64,000 nucleotides of DNA from Utricularia gibba (Eukaryota > Streptophyta > Magnoliopsida > Lamiales > Lentibulariaceae): positions 4,712,001 through 4,776,000 of the forward strand of contig CM007990.1 of NCBI GenBank assembly GCA_002189035.1, written 5' to 3'. Both the position numbers and the translations under genes were made by a program. Below the pieces are notes generated by a model. The model saw only the letters and a list, made by a program, of their open reading frames with translations. It ran no database searches and was not told the origin of the DNA. Positions 46,469 through 58,900 of this stretch are shown one piece after another; within the stretch, counting starts at the first letter, position 1; the number at the start of each line of letters is the position of its first letter.

Positions 46469-46922
46469 TTCTTAGTGGCCCAGATTACTCCTACCTAGTT
46501 GTTCACAAGGTTTGTAGCAGTTGTGTTGGAGATGGCATCTGAAAACCTGCATTTCTCTTGCAATATCCGGAGGAATTGTGTGCTGGTGAAAGACTGAAAC
46601 TGAGTCTACATACTGTTCTTTTATGAGATCCTCGAGCTTCATCATATACTTTTGGTTATATGAAGCTTTGCTCTAGCTCTGGAAGTGACAACAGCATTAG
46701 TTTCTGTCGGATTTTTGAATTTTAAATTATGAAAAGCAATTTTAGGATTTTCATTGGCCTAAAGAGTAATTATGCGTTCCTTTGGGGAGTATTATGAAAT
46801 AAAAGAAAAAGGAAATTGGCGGCAAGATTACCACTTCAGTCCTTAGGTTTCGACTTCGAGGCTTTCATTTGGAGGAACAATCTCTCCGATCCGACAACTA
46901 GGGCTCCGACGGTCCCAACAGG

Positions 46923-49135
46923 ATGTTCGGAGCTCCGGCGTCGTCTACGCCGGCTTTTGGTACGCCGTCCTCGACGTCGCTCTTTGGGACACCGCCAGCG
47001 ACGACCCCTGCCTTCGGTTCCCCTTTCTCCACTCCGGCGTTCGGTACTCCGTCTATCCCAGCATTCGGTGGACGTCAACTCCCGCATTCGGTACTCCGTC
47101 AACTCCGGCATTCGGTACTCCGTCTACCCCAGCATTCGGTACGCCATCTACTCCGGCGTTCGGTACACCGTCAACTCCGGCATTCGGTACGCCGTCAACT
47201 CCGGCATTTGGTACTCCGTCTACCCCAGCTTTCGGTACGCCGTCGGCTCCAGCATTCGGAGGCTCTCTCTTTTCTACACCCTTCCCGCAGCAGCAGCAAA
47301 CGTCATCTCTGTTTCAGACGCCGCAGCCGCAGCAAAGCCCCTTCGGTGTATTTTCACCAGCGCCGCAAGCGTCCCCGATCGGAAATGCTCCTTTGATACC
47401 CAGTTTTATGAATTCTCAGTTAACTACTCAAATGGCGCCCGTGGCCCCTCTTCCCTTTTCCCTTGCGGATCGAGATATTCAAGTGAGAATGCTTTTTTTA
47501 GCTCTTACACCAAGTTTCCACAAGTTGCATGATTTGAATGCCTTTTTTTTGTGCTACCAGGCCATCCTTGATGCATACAAGGAGGATGCTGGCAATCTTA
47601 AATATGCCTTTAAGGTATGATTCTTCTGATCGCGTCTTCTTCTCTACAAGTTTCGATTTGGTGCTTGAAATCGAAGAGTAATAATCCCAAAAACGAATTG
47701 AAGGACAATGAATTCACCACGATCGCTTGGAATCTTTTATTAACTCTTGAGATTTTTTTTTTCTATTTTTATTGCTCCTTTTTTACCAGTTGAACGTGTT
47801 TGTTTATGCCTTGCAGCACTTACTGTTCAGTGTGATTGAACCTCAATGTAGAGTGAAGCCTGCTGGTGTATCAGATGTGAGTGCACAAAGCCTACTGATT
47901 TGCTTAGATTCTATTTCGTGAATATAGTAAAATGTTTAGACTTCCAGATCATGTGGGCAGAGGCAATTGCGAAACTTGAGGGCATGGAAAGTTCCAACAG
48001 AGAGCGTTTATGGCCTCAACTGGTGCAGGGTTTCAAAGACCTTTCATATCGGCTCAAGGTGTGGATTTTTTTAGTTTGCATTTTTTCCTCCAGTGTATCT
48101 TCAATCAAATCTTCATTCCCTTGCAGCATGATCTTTTAGTTCTTATATAAATTCTTTTGCATGTGTTAATGAATTTTTTAGGGTGTTTCTTTCATAAGAT
48201 ACCTTTGTATTCTGATACCGGAATTCTTTGCGTAGCTTCAAGATGAAGTCATCCAGTCAGATTCTGAGAGACTGAAAATGACACAGGGTAATGTTAAGAT
48301 GGTAATTACCCTCTCGAATTCTCTCGTGCTCTCTTTCCTTTTTTTTTTTTTTGAATGTCTTGCCAAGGCTTTAAATGCACAGATCTCCTCATGTGTCTAG
48401 ATGCATCCTTGAAGGTCATTCTTTTTTTTGATTTTTTTTGATTTTTTTTTCACAGCTCCAAGTACATTTTCATGCTGACATACTACCTTGGATTCAACGT
48501 ATGCAACAGAAAGAGCAAGGCCTTCAGCGACGCCTCTTAAGGGTAGGCCTTTTTTTTTCTGTCAATAATTCGTCACATTATGTTAAGCAGCTTCCTCTCA
48601 TATGACACAGGTAATGAGGATAATAGAGGCGCTGGAGGGCAAAGGTGGTCGATTGCCATTAATGAAAGGGGAGGTAGAGTTAGCAGAGAAGTTGGCTGCA
48701 ATTGTTAGACAGGTGAAACAGATTGTAGCATGTAAAAGAATATCTTGAAAGGACGCAAAACAGTCTTACCATCAGAGGTTTTGACCTTTCAGTTAAGAGG
48801 TTCCGGAGCAGAACTTTCCAGACGGGTGCAGAGTCTTCTCACACTATCTCGCCTTCAAGTGGATGGCATGAATGGTAGCATGAATTACCTTCTAGGGTCA
48901 GCCAGAATACAAGAACGGAGCTTAGATGACATGCAGAAGGTAGAAAAGCAGTTGGTTAAATTACATTCCTGCAATGCAATGACATATTCTTGAGGCATGA
49001 CGTATCTCGTGTTTCTCTGTGTAGGTGCTGCAACAGCAGACGGACGCCATCGCCAGGTTAGGAAATGTTCTTAAACGTGACATGCGAGACATGGAAATTA
49101 TAATGGCTGAAGATATCGAGATGAATGAAGGCTAG
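46923..49135 (+). CDS. NUP54: Nucleoporin NUP54, frame broken in the FG region
   Basis: FG-repeat component of the central channel subcomplex of the nuclear pore. Exon 1 codes [20 protein letters not shown] and many FGTPSTPA repeats; the later coiled-coil part includes [40 protein letters not shown] and [20 protein letters not shown]. The frame changes at GG 47070-47071 (GGTGGACG); one more G restores the FGTP repeats. Exons: 46923-47482, 47561-47614, 47817-47876, 47948-48058, 48236-48301, 48456-48542, 48611-48712, 48793-48939 and 49025-49135, all in phase after the break. Corrected length is about 432 aa. The long open frame 46816-47532 is a shadow. Confidence 0.92.
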
Positions 49136-49390
49136 TACATGTCATACATGACTACAAGTCCTTGTTGGAAAAATTAGCCCTAGTTTTGCTTCCATTTTAT
49201 TGTCCATTTCTAGATTTGCCGTGATGTTTGGTTTGCCATTAGCATATTAGTGTCATAATATTTTTTCTCGTGTTATGCAAAGACCATTTCAACTGCTAGC
49301 TTCCAGTCAAGTTCATGGCCTTCTTTCATGGGAAAATTTATCCGCCGTTGCAGCTGGCTCTTAAGAACACTTGTGAATACATTTGAAATG

Positions 49391-52300
49391 CTAACAGTTA
49401 TCGTACTCTTCTGCAATGATCAACACAATTAATGATGTCCATCCAGTGAAGAGCCGAGCACCTTTACCCTTCCCATTCTTCTGGTCATACTGTTCCCACA
49501 AGTACCCAGTTTGGTTGAAGTTCTTTGCCACATTTCTGCCACGAAACCAAAAACCAGGTAAACATTGCTTAAGAGTAAACACTTGTTAATGAGGATATAC
49601 TACCTAATCAAGTTGCTCCTCAGGTCCTTGTAGATGATCCCAGCACGTTCTTGGTACGGTCCGGCCTCTGCATCAAAGTTAAACCCCAGGAATGAGCGCA
49701 AACTTGTGGAGGCCCCCTTGAGAAACATGTTACATACCCTTGGAGTAGTAATTAAGCGAAGAAAGAATCATGTAGTTCATGTTCATCCAGATTGCGCCTC
49801 TCCAGTAAGGTGGGTCATGTTCAGTATTTCGTTGCATATACACAGAACTGCCAATTGAAAAGCAATCGTGAAACACACACACTATTTTAGAGCATCATTG
49901 GGGATCTGGGATGCCGGCCCCAAAGTTATTTAAGGGTTGTAAGGCATCAGCCAACATGAGTTTTCTTCTTACCTTGTTTTGGAAAGAGATCTGATTCCAA
50001 ACTTTGTCCAAAGAATGCTCTTGTTTGAGATAATATCAAGCTGCTTTTCTAATACCACAGAATCCTACATAGGTTGGAATTCAAACAAAACAATATATCA
50101 AGAGAAACAGAACTGCCGCATAACAAAAACTTGTAGAAAACATTCTGAATGAACTCACAGGTTTGATTAGCCTACTTATGAAGGGGAAAAGGCTGACATA
50201 GCCAATATGGGGAACCAAACTTGGAGATGGTTTCTCCAAAACTTCTCTTACAAGTTCACGATTTGGGTAACTTCCAGGTGATTCTAAAATCCGCCAACTT
50301 AGACGAACCTATGAAAAGAAATCTCTTGCATTCATCTGATGAGCCATCATGACAGAATGATGCTTTCTTGGAAGCGCGGCAGGACATTCACAAGTTTTAA
50401 AAAAGTGATCAATACCTTTTCTGTGTGATTTCCATAATCAAAGTAGGTTCCAACATTATGATCTAAATGCATCTGCAAGAACAAAAAAGAAGCATCTGTT
50501 TAACGGTTCACATGGCAACCGCATACAGAAGAAGAAATTACATCACCTGATTTAAAAGCTCAAAATCTGAGAGAAATCTTGCTGTTGAGATATACGCCTG
50601 TGGAGCAAACCATTTCAAAATAAAATGAAAATATTCATTCGAGAAGTTTAACTAAAAAGCCTGAGATGTACCTTCCCCACATGACTTTCCTCGAGTATTT
50701 CGGAAATAAAACTCATGCAATCTGCAGCAAGAAACATCCAACATCTAAGATCCAAGTGGCGCTCGTCCTCACTGGGTGTGATGCCCGAGGATAATCATCC
50801 AATCCAGAAGACAATGTCTGTGCATGTCAAACATGGCCATGTAATACACACTTGCTGATTATTTTAGAAAGAATCTAGCATGCTCCATGGCATATCCTAA
50901 TAAGAGGAAAGAATCATGAAGCCTCGGTACCCACAGAAAACCCCAAAGCTATGTCGTAGAGGCTGAAAGTATGATAGGTGGAAGGGAAAGTAATTGGAAA
51001 CCTTTGGATTCAGTTCACGTGTTGTTGCATCATCTCTGCCATGCCAATAATAGGTGCTAGCATCTTTTCCTGTAAATGGAAAATCAAACGCTAGGATATC
51101 AACTTCCAGGATAAGTGCTGTTGAGGTTCTGCCCACCAGTAAAAGGGTCAACAAGTTTCCTCACCACATTGAGTGGTATTAAACCATTTAAACCATGCAT
51201 CAAGGCGCACAAATGATTGTTTAAGGAAAATGGAGACGCTCTTTCTTTCTGAAGCACTGAGTGTGTTCTTCTTCATGGCGCATACCATATCTGAAGAAAA
51301 GATAGAAGAAACGCCATGCTTAATGATATTTCTAGGAGACAAAGGATACACATTTATATGTGATTTTCGAAATGTGATAAAGCATACAGCTTGTTCGGGT
51401 AATAAGCAGTAGGAAATAATATATGATGTGTGATACCATGATTTTAGTCGATAGAAAAAAAATGTAAATTCCCACAAGGCTTGTAGAAACCTATCTTACA
51501 TGTTTTTTGGTGAGGTGAAAGGGGATTGAAAGGATCCAACATGAAATAAACCCTTTGAAGGTAGGAACCCAAAAACAAAAAATACTAATCTAAGACATAT
51601 ATAAACGATAGAAATTGCCTCAAAGTTTACCTCGTAGAGGCAAAAATAATGTAGGTGGGTTTCCGTTACTTGAATGCTGAAGCACAAACTCTGCAGGTAC
51701 CTTGCTGAATGCATAGAGGAAAAGAGATAAAATCTTGCTATTCAGATTCTGGAGGAATTGACAGCTCACCTCAAAGCTTCAGCACCTAAAATTTTCTCTC
51801 TTGGTATCCACCCATCAGCGTTCATCAGATCCAACCAATGTCCGATGATATCCAGAGAAATATTCAGATCCCATCGCCTGTTAAAGAATGTGAAGTTCAA
51901 ACCAAAAATCAAAGTGACTTGGGAGCAGCCACTATACAATCTACTAAACTCAGCAGAAATAATAATAAGAAAAGGAAAAAAACTCCAAGTACATTTGCTG
52001 CAGGCTCACCATATGATTAGCTGGTGAAAACCCTCATCCCACAGGAATCCCCTTGGAAAAAAGGGCCGACTTGGCACAGCTGTGTAGAGCTCAGCTGGCC
52101 AATACATCATGTAATTCCCGCCAGGAACAGACTGCATATCAAAACAAGATGTTGCGATATTTTTAAGTTACATTTTCATGGATATGTTGCTGTAATTTAC
52201 CAGAAAATATGAGGAAAAATTAATGTAAAAAACTTACCTTAGAGGATTTGGGATGCGCAATTTTGGACTGGCCATAAAAATATCCTATCCCTCCCAATAA

Positions 52301-54963
52301 GTTCCTAGAGCTGCTCTCCCAACTGCAACAGCTTGATCATCATGCTGAAAGATTCGCCCCAAACATAAGTGCATCGAAAAATGCAAGGCTCTATGCTCCA
52401 GGAGAAATGGAAATAAAAATGACATAATTGTAAAATTAAAGAGGGTATTACTACATAGATGATAATGCAAAGTAAAACAAAAATCCATCAAATTACTTCA
52501 TCAAACATGTTAAAGGTTCTTCGAAATTTGTCTTCAAATTGCTTTTGCTTTTGCTCAAAATGACTAGTCAAAGAATCACCTGGAAAACGCAGCAGTGCAA
52601 ATGTCATAAGAAGGATATGTTTCTTGAAAATTGATAGGCATTCATTAACATGACTGCTAGGATAAACCCAATTTTATTTTCCCCTTGAGAACAGATGACA
52701 CAAAAAAGGTTCATGAAGAAAGCTACGCCTCAGGCAATTCTGAAAGTTCACAAAGAAGAATGGGAATTTCTCTTGATTAACCCATGTAAAATTATCCGTT
52801 TCATGCAAAAAGTAAGGGCAAGATGCGCAGAAATACCAATAAGGTCTCTCAGGCGTTCTCCAGCGCTTGAATTTGAACTGCTTGTTTTTGACAAAAAAGC
52901 AATATCTACTTGGAATGGAGCCAACGCAGAGATCTGAATATTAAAAACAGGCTTAGCCAATAAAATGGGATGGAAAACATCTGAACTTTGATGATGTTAG
53001 TTCCAGGACAAATGATATAATGACATTTTAATATACCTGGAAAATCAGAATATTTGATGCATGATCGATGGTATCAGAAAGTTGTAACCTGGCAGTCTTT
53101 CTAGCCTGAACAACACAAAGGGAATTGAGTTATGACTACAATTTTAAAGCGCACTTTGAATTTTAAAGAGAAAGTTCGAAGCACAAAAACTGTAGATGAA
53201 AAAAAAATATACCTGAGTTCCAAGATTAGCTAGGACAAGATCAGATAAATTGTGAATATGGCTGGTTTTATAGCCAGCGTAATGGAAGTTAAACTCATCC
53301 TAAGAAATACAGATCATACATCAGATATCTCGTTAGCAAACAAAACTCATAAATTCATGACTGGAATAGAGTATAGAATTTGAAATGAATCTCGTTATGC
53401 ATGAAAGTACGACATTGGGAGAATTGATGGCAATAAACAAATTCAAAACCGATATCCACTGTCACTAATAGAATATCAACATGCAACGTCTCGCAATGCC
53501 TCCTCAACATATATGTAACTGCTTCAGATGGACATTTATACCTACCTTTGATTCTAAATGAACCTCCCAATCACCAACATCACTTCGAGAACCAAATGCC
53601 AAAAGGTGGTCTTGGGGAATGCTCCCCAGATTTAGAGAATTTCCACCTTCATCAGCCAAGTAAAAGAACATGTGCACCACTTTAGCATCATCACCAGCTC
53701 TGCAAGAATCATCAAGGCCAATTAGTACTTATTCTAAGAAAATCATTACACAGACCAAACTAGAAACTAAACGAAATCATGGAATATTTTTTAAGTAGAG
53801 CAAAAACTGATATTAGAGGGAAATAACACGCATTGAAAAATTCAACAGAAGCTAGTATTAACTAGCTCGGTGACTCCCCAAGAAATACCACCACCTCTAG
53901 TTTCTTCAGATTTTTTTGACAGAAGCAATGTATCAGCATTTAGAAAAATGAAGTGCTACATTCTTTACAAAAGCATAAATATAGACCAGAAATTACTCTT
54001 CAACTTGACCTTCAATCCGAGCTGCCCAATCCCCTCCGTACCCACTCTCTTTTCCCATCAATTTCAAGAAACTTGTGTTCAGTCTCAAATTTTGGTCAAC
54101 TAATAACTGATGCCCGTAATCTCTCCCGTTGTGCTCCACCCAACCATACATATCGAGCCCATCAGAATCTTGGCATACATGACGCATGACATATCTCCCA
54201 TCCTTCACATTGAGCCACATTAAACCAGCTAGGAGTGACTCTGCAGTCCTGCTCATATCAATTGCATATAAAACAATCGCTTGATAGAAGAGTCCCAGAC
54301 TCTGGACAGAGGAAGATCATGCTGCAGTCAGGAGATACCAACCCACATTTTTTCACATCCATATAAAGACAGGCAAATAAGATCACATCACGTCAAGATC
54401 ACCAAAAAAACTATATGAAGCTTCATAATCAAATTAATAAAAAAAAAAGACCCAACAAGGATCATAGGGCAACCAGGAGACACAAAAGATTGGAAGGGGA
54501 GTCTTAACCGAAGCCAAGATGGAAGGACGCAGGAGCATGCATTTACCTTGCCCGAACTCCGAAATAAACATGAGGTCGGTATGTTCCCCAATACAAACTC
54601 TCCTTGTGCTCCCCTTGGAACTATGCATCCCAAAAAAAGGGACAAATAAAAAATCTAAGGAACGAGAAAACAACAGCCTATTACCACTGCAATGTAATTT
54701 ACCAATGAAAGATCCATGAGCTTGGTCGCAGGCAGAGGAGTAACTACTCTGGGTTTAGGATCCTCCACATGGTTCGCCAAATATTTCGCGATAAATAATC
54801 CGGTCACGAGAACCCCTAATAATAAAAATAAAATCTTGAGATAGAAACGCAGGTCCCTGCTGACTCTGCGGCGACTATCACTTTGTTTTCGAGCAATCGG
54901 TGCAGCAGAATGCGATGATGGCTCAGACCTTCCGCGCGCATTTCTCCTAGAAACCTGGGCCAT
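49391..54963 (-). CDS. GCS1: Mannosyl-oligosaccharide glucosidase (glucosidase I, GH63)
   Basis: ER type II membrane enzyme that removes the first glucose from N-glycans. Exon 1 (from ATG 54963) has a basic cytosolic end and one membrane segment ([19 protein letters not shown]). Next, [20 protein letters not shown] (about 54550-54640) and [20 protein letters not shown] (about 54230) mark the N domain. The catalytic C-terminal part includes [17 protein letters not shown] (about 51040), [15 protein letters not shown] (about 49640) and the end [35 protein letters not shown]. The last exon starts at 49535. About 20 exons are expected, not all mapped here. In the exon coding [14 protein letters not shown] (about 50780) one C is missing before [18 protein letters not shown] (plus-strand GGG 50774-50776). 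Confidence 0.92.
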
Positions 54964-55964
54964 TTCGCGCAGCGGGTGATCTTGTTACTACCTAAATGTA
55001 GCTGAGGTTCTCAACTTCCACTGACCTGCAATATTTTAAGATCCTAGAGAAAGGAATATACTGAAAAAACGAAACGATTGCGATCCAAAATCCGAGTGGG
55101 AAAATAATGTACTGAAAAACTAGACACTCACATAGTTCAGGTCATTCAGGATGTCAACTGAAACAAACGACGGCTTCTTATCCAGGGAATCGGGCTTCCC
55201 GGATGATCATTGCTCCTTCCGGCGAAGCACAGAAACAAAAAAATAAATGCGCGAGGGAACTGCGACTCGCGCGGAGTGGGCTTCCGAATCCGCGTGCTGA
55301 GTAAAATCGATGCACTGGGCTGCTATCGTCAAGAACAAGGTGGGACTTTTTGTTTAAGGTGATGGATTTTTTTGACTGACTGAGTCCTCACCACTGGGCA
55401 CCGGGCCTTGGGTAATGCACATCAGCCCATATTATGTTTGTATTGGATAGGTCAACGGCTACTGAGATAATTCTCTTGTATATGCATCTGCTCAGCTTTG
55501 GTGGATCATCTGAGTTGCAAGCTTCAATCTTTGTTGGGGCTCAAAGAAAATGTTGATTTACATCAAACTGAACAAGAATCTGACCCCTGAGAAAGGATCC
55601 TTTGATTAGTTATCGAGCACAGGAATTGAAAACTTGGTTTTAAACATTTTCTTCCATTATCAATCTACAAAGGATGAAGCATCGGAATGAAATGTATCTT
55701 CAACAACTGTTCTAGTTTTGTTGGGTCTGGCAAACCTTTCTCAGCCTTTTGGTTAAGATCAAGTGTAGTTTTGTTGGGTCTGGCGTGGCTCCAACTTGCA
55801 AAGGAAAAATATATACATTTCCGCATTATAATTTTCACGGTTTCACCTGTGTGGGTGTTATCTAAAAGTCAGAAACTCAGCTGCAGATGAAAGAGAAGTC
55901 ACGCCTATTCAGATGATTTGATTAAATGCATCGACGCATTGAGTGATAGTAGGAGTCTGCAGTG
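54964..55964. other. Promoter regions of glucosidase I and urease
   Basis: The leader of glucosidase I probably extends to about 55210. The rest is the urease upstream region, with the U2 snRNA fragment described separately. No other gene. Confidence 0.5.
55732..55765 (+). pseudogene. Truncated U2 snRNA retrocopy
   Basis: 34 nt match the 5' end of U2 snRNA, including CAGCCTTTTGG and AAGATCAAGTG, with a few substitutions (mostly G to A and C to T type). The fragment is flanked on both sides by the same 19-bp sequence, TAGTTTTGTTGGGTCTGGC (55713-55731 and 55766-55784). A direct repeat exactly at both ends is what a target-site duplication made by LINE reverse transcriptase looks like. It cannot be functional. 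Confidence 0.8.
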
Positions 55965-58900
55965 ATGAAGTTGACACCGAGGGAGACCGACAAGCTGATA
56001 CTCCACAATGCTGGAGAGTTAGCACAGAAGCGTTTAGCACGTGGGCTGAGGCTGAATCACGCTGAAGCCGTCGCACTTGTAGCAACGCAGGTGGTTGTGT
56101 TTCCCTTTCACTGATTTTGAACGATGTTGGGATTGAAAATTTTGATATGGGTTATCGACTTGTTTCGCAAAACGTTGTAAAGGTTTGATTTTGATGAGGA
56201 GTTGACAAATGGGTCTTTACTTTCATGTTTGATGCATCAGTTATATACAACAACTGTACCTTGATCATTAATGCAATTTCACTGAGCGGTATTTGCTGGA
56301 ACTTTTAATGTTGAATAGATCCTGGAGTTCGTCCGGGATGGCGATAAGAGCGTGGCTGAACTGATGGATCTTGGGAGGCAGTTGCTGGGAAGGTAACTAA
56401 GGTTTTATTTTTTAAGTTGATGTTGCAAATAGGTCTGTAGCTTACGACTGTGCATATGGTTCTCAGTTATAAAATGTGATAATGAAGTACGTTATTTTTG
56501 GCTTAACTCTGAGGAAAATAGAGACGAGTCTTCCAAATTTGCAACTGGGATTATTATGAAGCCACTTTTATGGCAGTTGCATATGTTTTCTGGGAACTCA
56601 TGTGACTACCGATCCTCAAATTATGTTTCACATGTTTTTAGGAGACAAGTGCTTCCTTCTGTTCCTTACCTCTTGCATACTGTTCAGGTATTTTTCTACT
56701 TGTAACCCGGGATCTTCTATGTCATCAGTTTTTAAAATCATGTTTCAGCAAACTGATGCAATCTGTTAATCTCCAATAGGTTGAAGGGACTTTCCCAGAT
56801 GGTACAAAATTAATCACCGTGCATGATCCTATATCTTGTGAAAATGGAAATCTCGAGTTAGCATTGCATGGATCGTTTCTTCCAGGTAAGGCCCTGATTA
56901 CATAGCCTATTTTTTCATTGGACTCGACAGGACATGAGATTTTCCTTTCGTCCTTTTTTTTGTACGAGTGAGTTTTTAGAAATAAAGTGGTCTGACTACC
57001 AAATTAATGGAGCAAAAGCGACACGACTTAACTCCTGGGAAAGTGTTACCCCGGAGTATTGATCAATATAATTTTTTTTTTTTATCCTTGCAGTTCCTTC
57101 TCTGGACATGTTCCCTGCTGTTGAAATTTGTAAGGTTCCTGGAGAGCTGATATTTGAACCAGTACTGGGACGTATTACGATTAATTTAGGGAGGAAAAGT
57201 ATAGTCCTCAGAGTAGCCAATGTTGGAGACAGGCCTATTCAGGTACTCCAGCTTTCTTGTTTTCCATCCATGAAAAACCATTTTATGGCCACTCTACTCG
57301 GAACAGATGTAACCTTGATTCACAATTTTCAGGTTGGGAGTCATTATCATTTCATTGAAGTTAACCCCAGCTTGGTTTTTGACAGAAGTAAGGCGTATGG
57401 CATGCGTCTAAATATACCTGCAGGAACAGCCACACGTTTTGAGGTTTTGATTGTCATGGTCCTCGGTGGACTTATTATATTTTATGCACAACACTTTTAT
57501 ATTTCAGTACCTGAAGTAGAGCTCACGAAGCTGGCTGCACATATGGTGTTGTTTCTGGCTATTTGCAAGCACCGGGAATTATTTGTTTTTTCATGTAACA
57601 TAGTTCCTTAAGGTGGCGTATACCTTACTTTAGAGTGTTTTTATCCTTATTTGGTTAACTTCATGTAGTAAAATGCACCAAATTGTTTTACTGTATATGC
57701 TTTCTGGCAACCTAGACATGGGTGTTTTACTGTATTATCTTATCAGCCAGGGGACTCGAAAAGTGTTACGCTTGTCCAAATTGGAGGCCAACAGGTAATA
57801 TCTGGGGGAAATAATTTGGCTGATGGCCCTGTGGGTGATGCCAAACTAAGGGAGGTGATTAAAGCTGTACATGATGGAAAGTATGGCTTTTTGGAGGAGG
57901 AAACCGCTAGGTCTGATAATTTTTGGTTCTCTCTATATTTTTATACCACAGAGTTTGCTATTCTTGAGAAGTGCCTGATCTTCACTTGACTTGATTATAC
58001 AGGGAATTTACCATTGAAGAAGGGTCTCCTTTTTCATACTCAATGTCCCACGAAACCTATGCTAACATGTATGGACCTACAACTGGTGATAAAATCCGCC
58101 TTGGGGACACAGACTTGATAGCAGAAATTGAAAAGGATTTCACTGTTTATGGGGATGAATGTATATTTGGAGGAGGAAAGGTCCTCCGTGATGGAATGGG
58201 ACAGGCTTGTGGTTATCACGCTTCTGATTGTTTAGAAACTGTGATAACAAATGCTGTGATAATTGACTACACAGGAATATATAAGGCTGATATCGGCATT
58301 AAAGATGGTTATATTACTGGTATTGGGAAAGCAGGCAACCCAGATGTCATGAATGGAGTGTCATCTGGAATGATTATAGGAGTGAGTCCTGGATTTTAGA
58401 ACTTGTACAATTGAGTTAAGTCATATGCTTATAGCTCAAACATTAAGCTTTAAGATTTATATGCATTTATCTTGCCAGCTAAATACTGAGGTTATTGCTG
58501 GGGAAGGACTTATTGTTACTGCTGGAGCTATTGACTGTCATGTACATTTTATATGCCCTCAGTTAGCTGAGGAGGCAATAACAAGTGGTAGGTTTTCTCG
58601 ACTCTCAGCAACTATTTCAGTCGCTTCCTATTTTGTATACTTCAGTTTAAGAAAAAAATGAATTCATAGGCATCACTACATTGGTTGGAGGGGGTACTGG
58701 ACCTGCTGATGGCACTCGGGCAACTACATGTACTCCTGGACCATTTCATATGAAACTAATGCTGCAATCAACAGATGATTTGCCCCTTAATTTTGGTTTC
58801 ACTGGAAAGGTTTGCGTTACATTATATGAACATGGCCCAACCTCCTGCAGATTATTGATTTCTATCTGCAGTGCACATTTTGGCTGTTAAAATCGCTTCC

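Noticed and set aside
46816-47532. Long 238-codon plus-strand open frame rich in Arg/Ser/Tyr repeats
   Set aside because: It is the wrong frame of the NUP54 FG-repeat exon; the FGTPSTPA reading and downstream exons show the true frame.
1213-50776. Programmed ribosomal frameshifting or editing as an explanation for the many frame breaks
   Set aside because: No shared slippery site or structure; affected genes are unrelated and read through normally in other plants. Missing G/C in the assembly is simpler.
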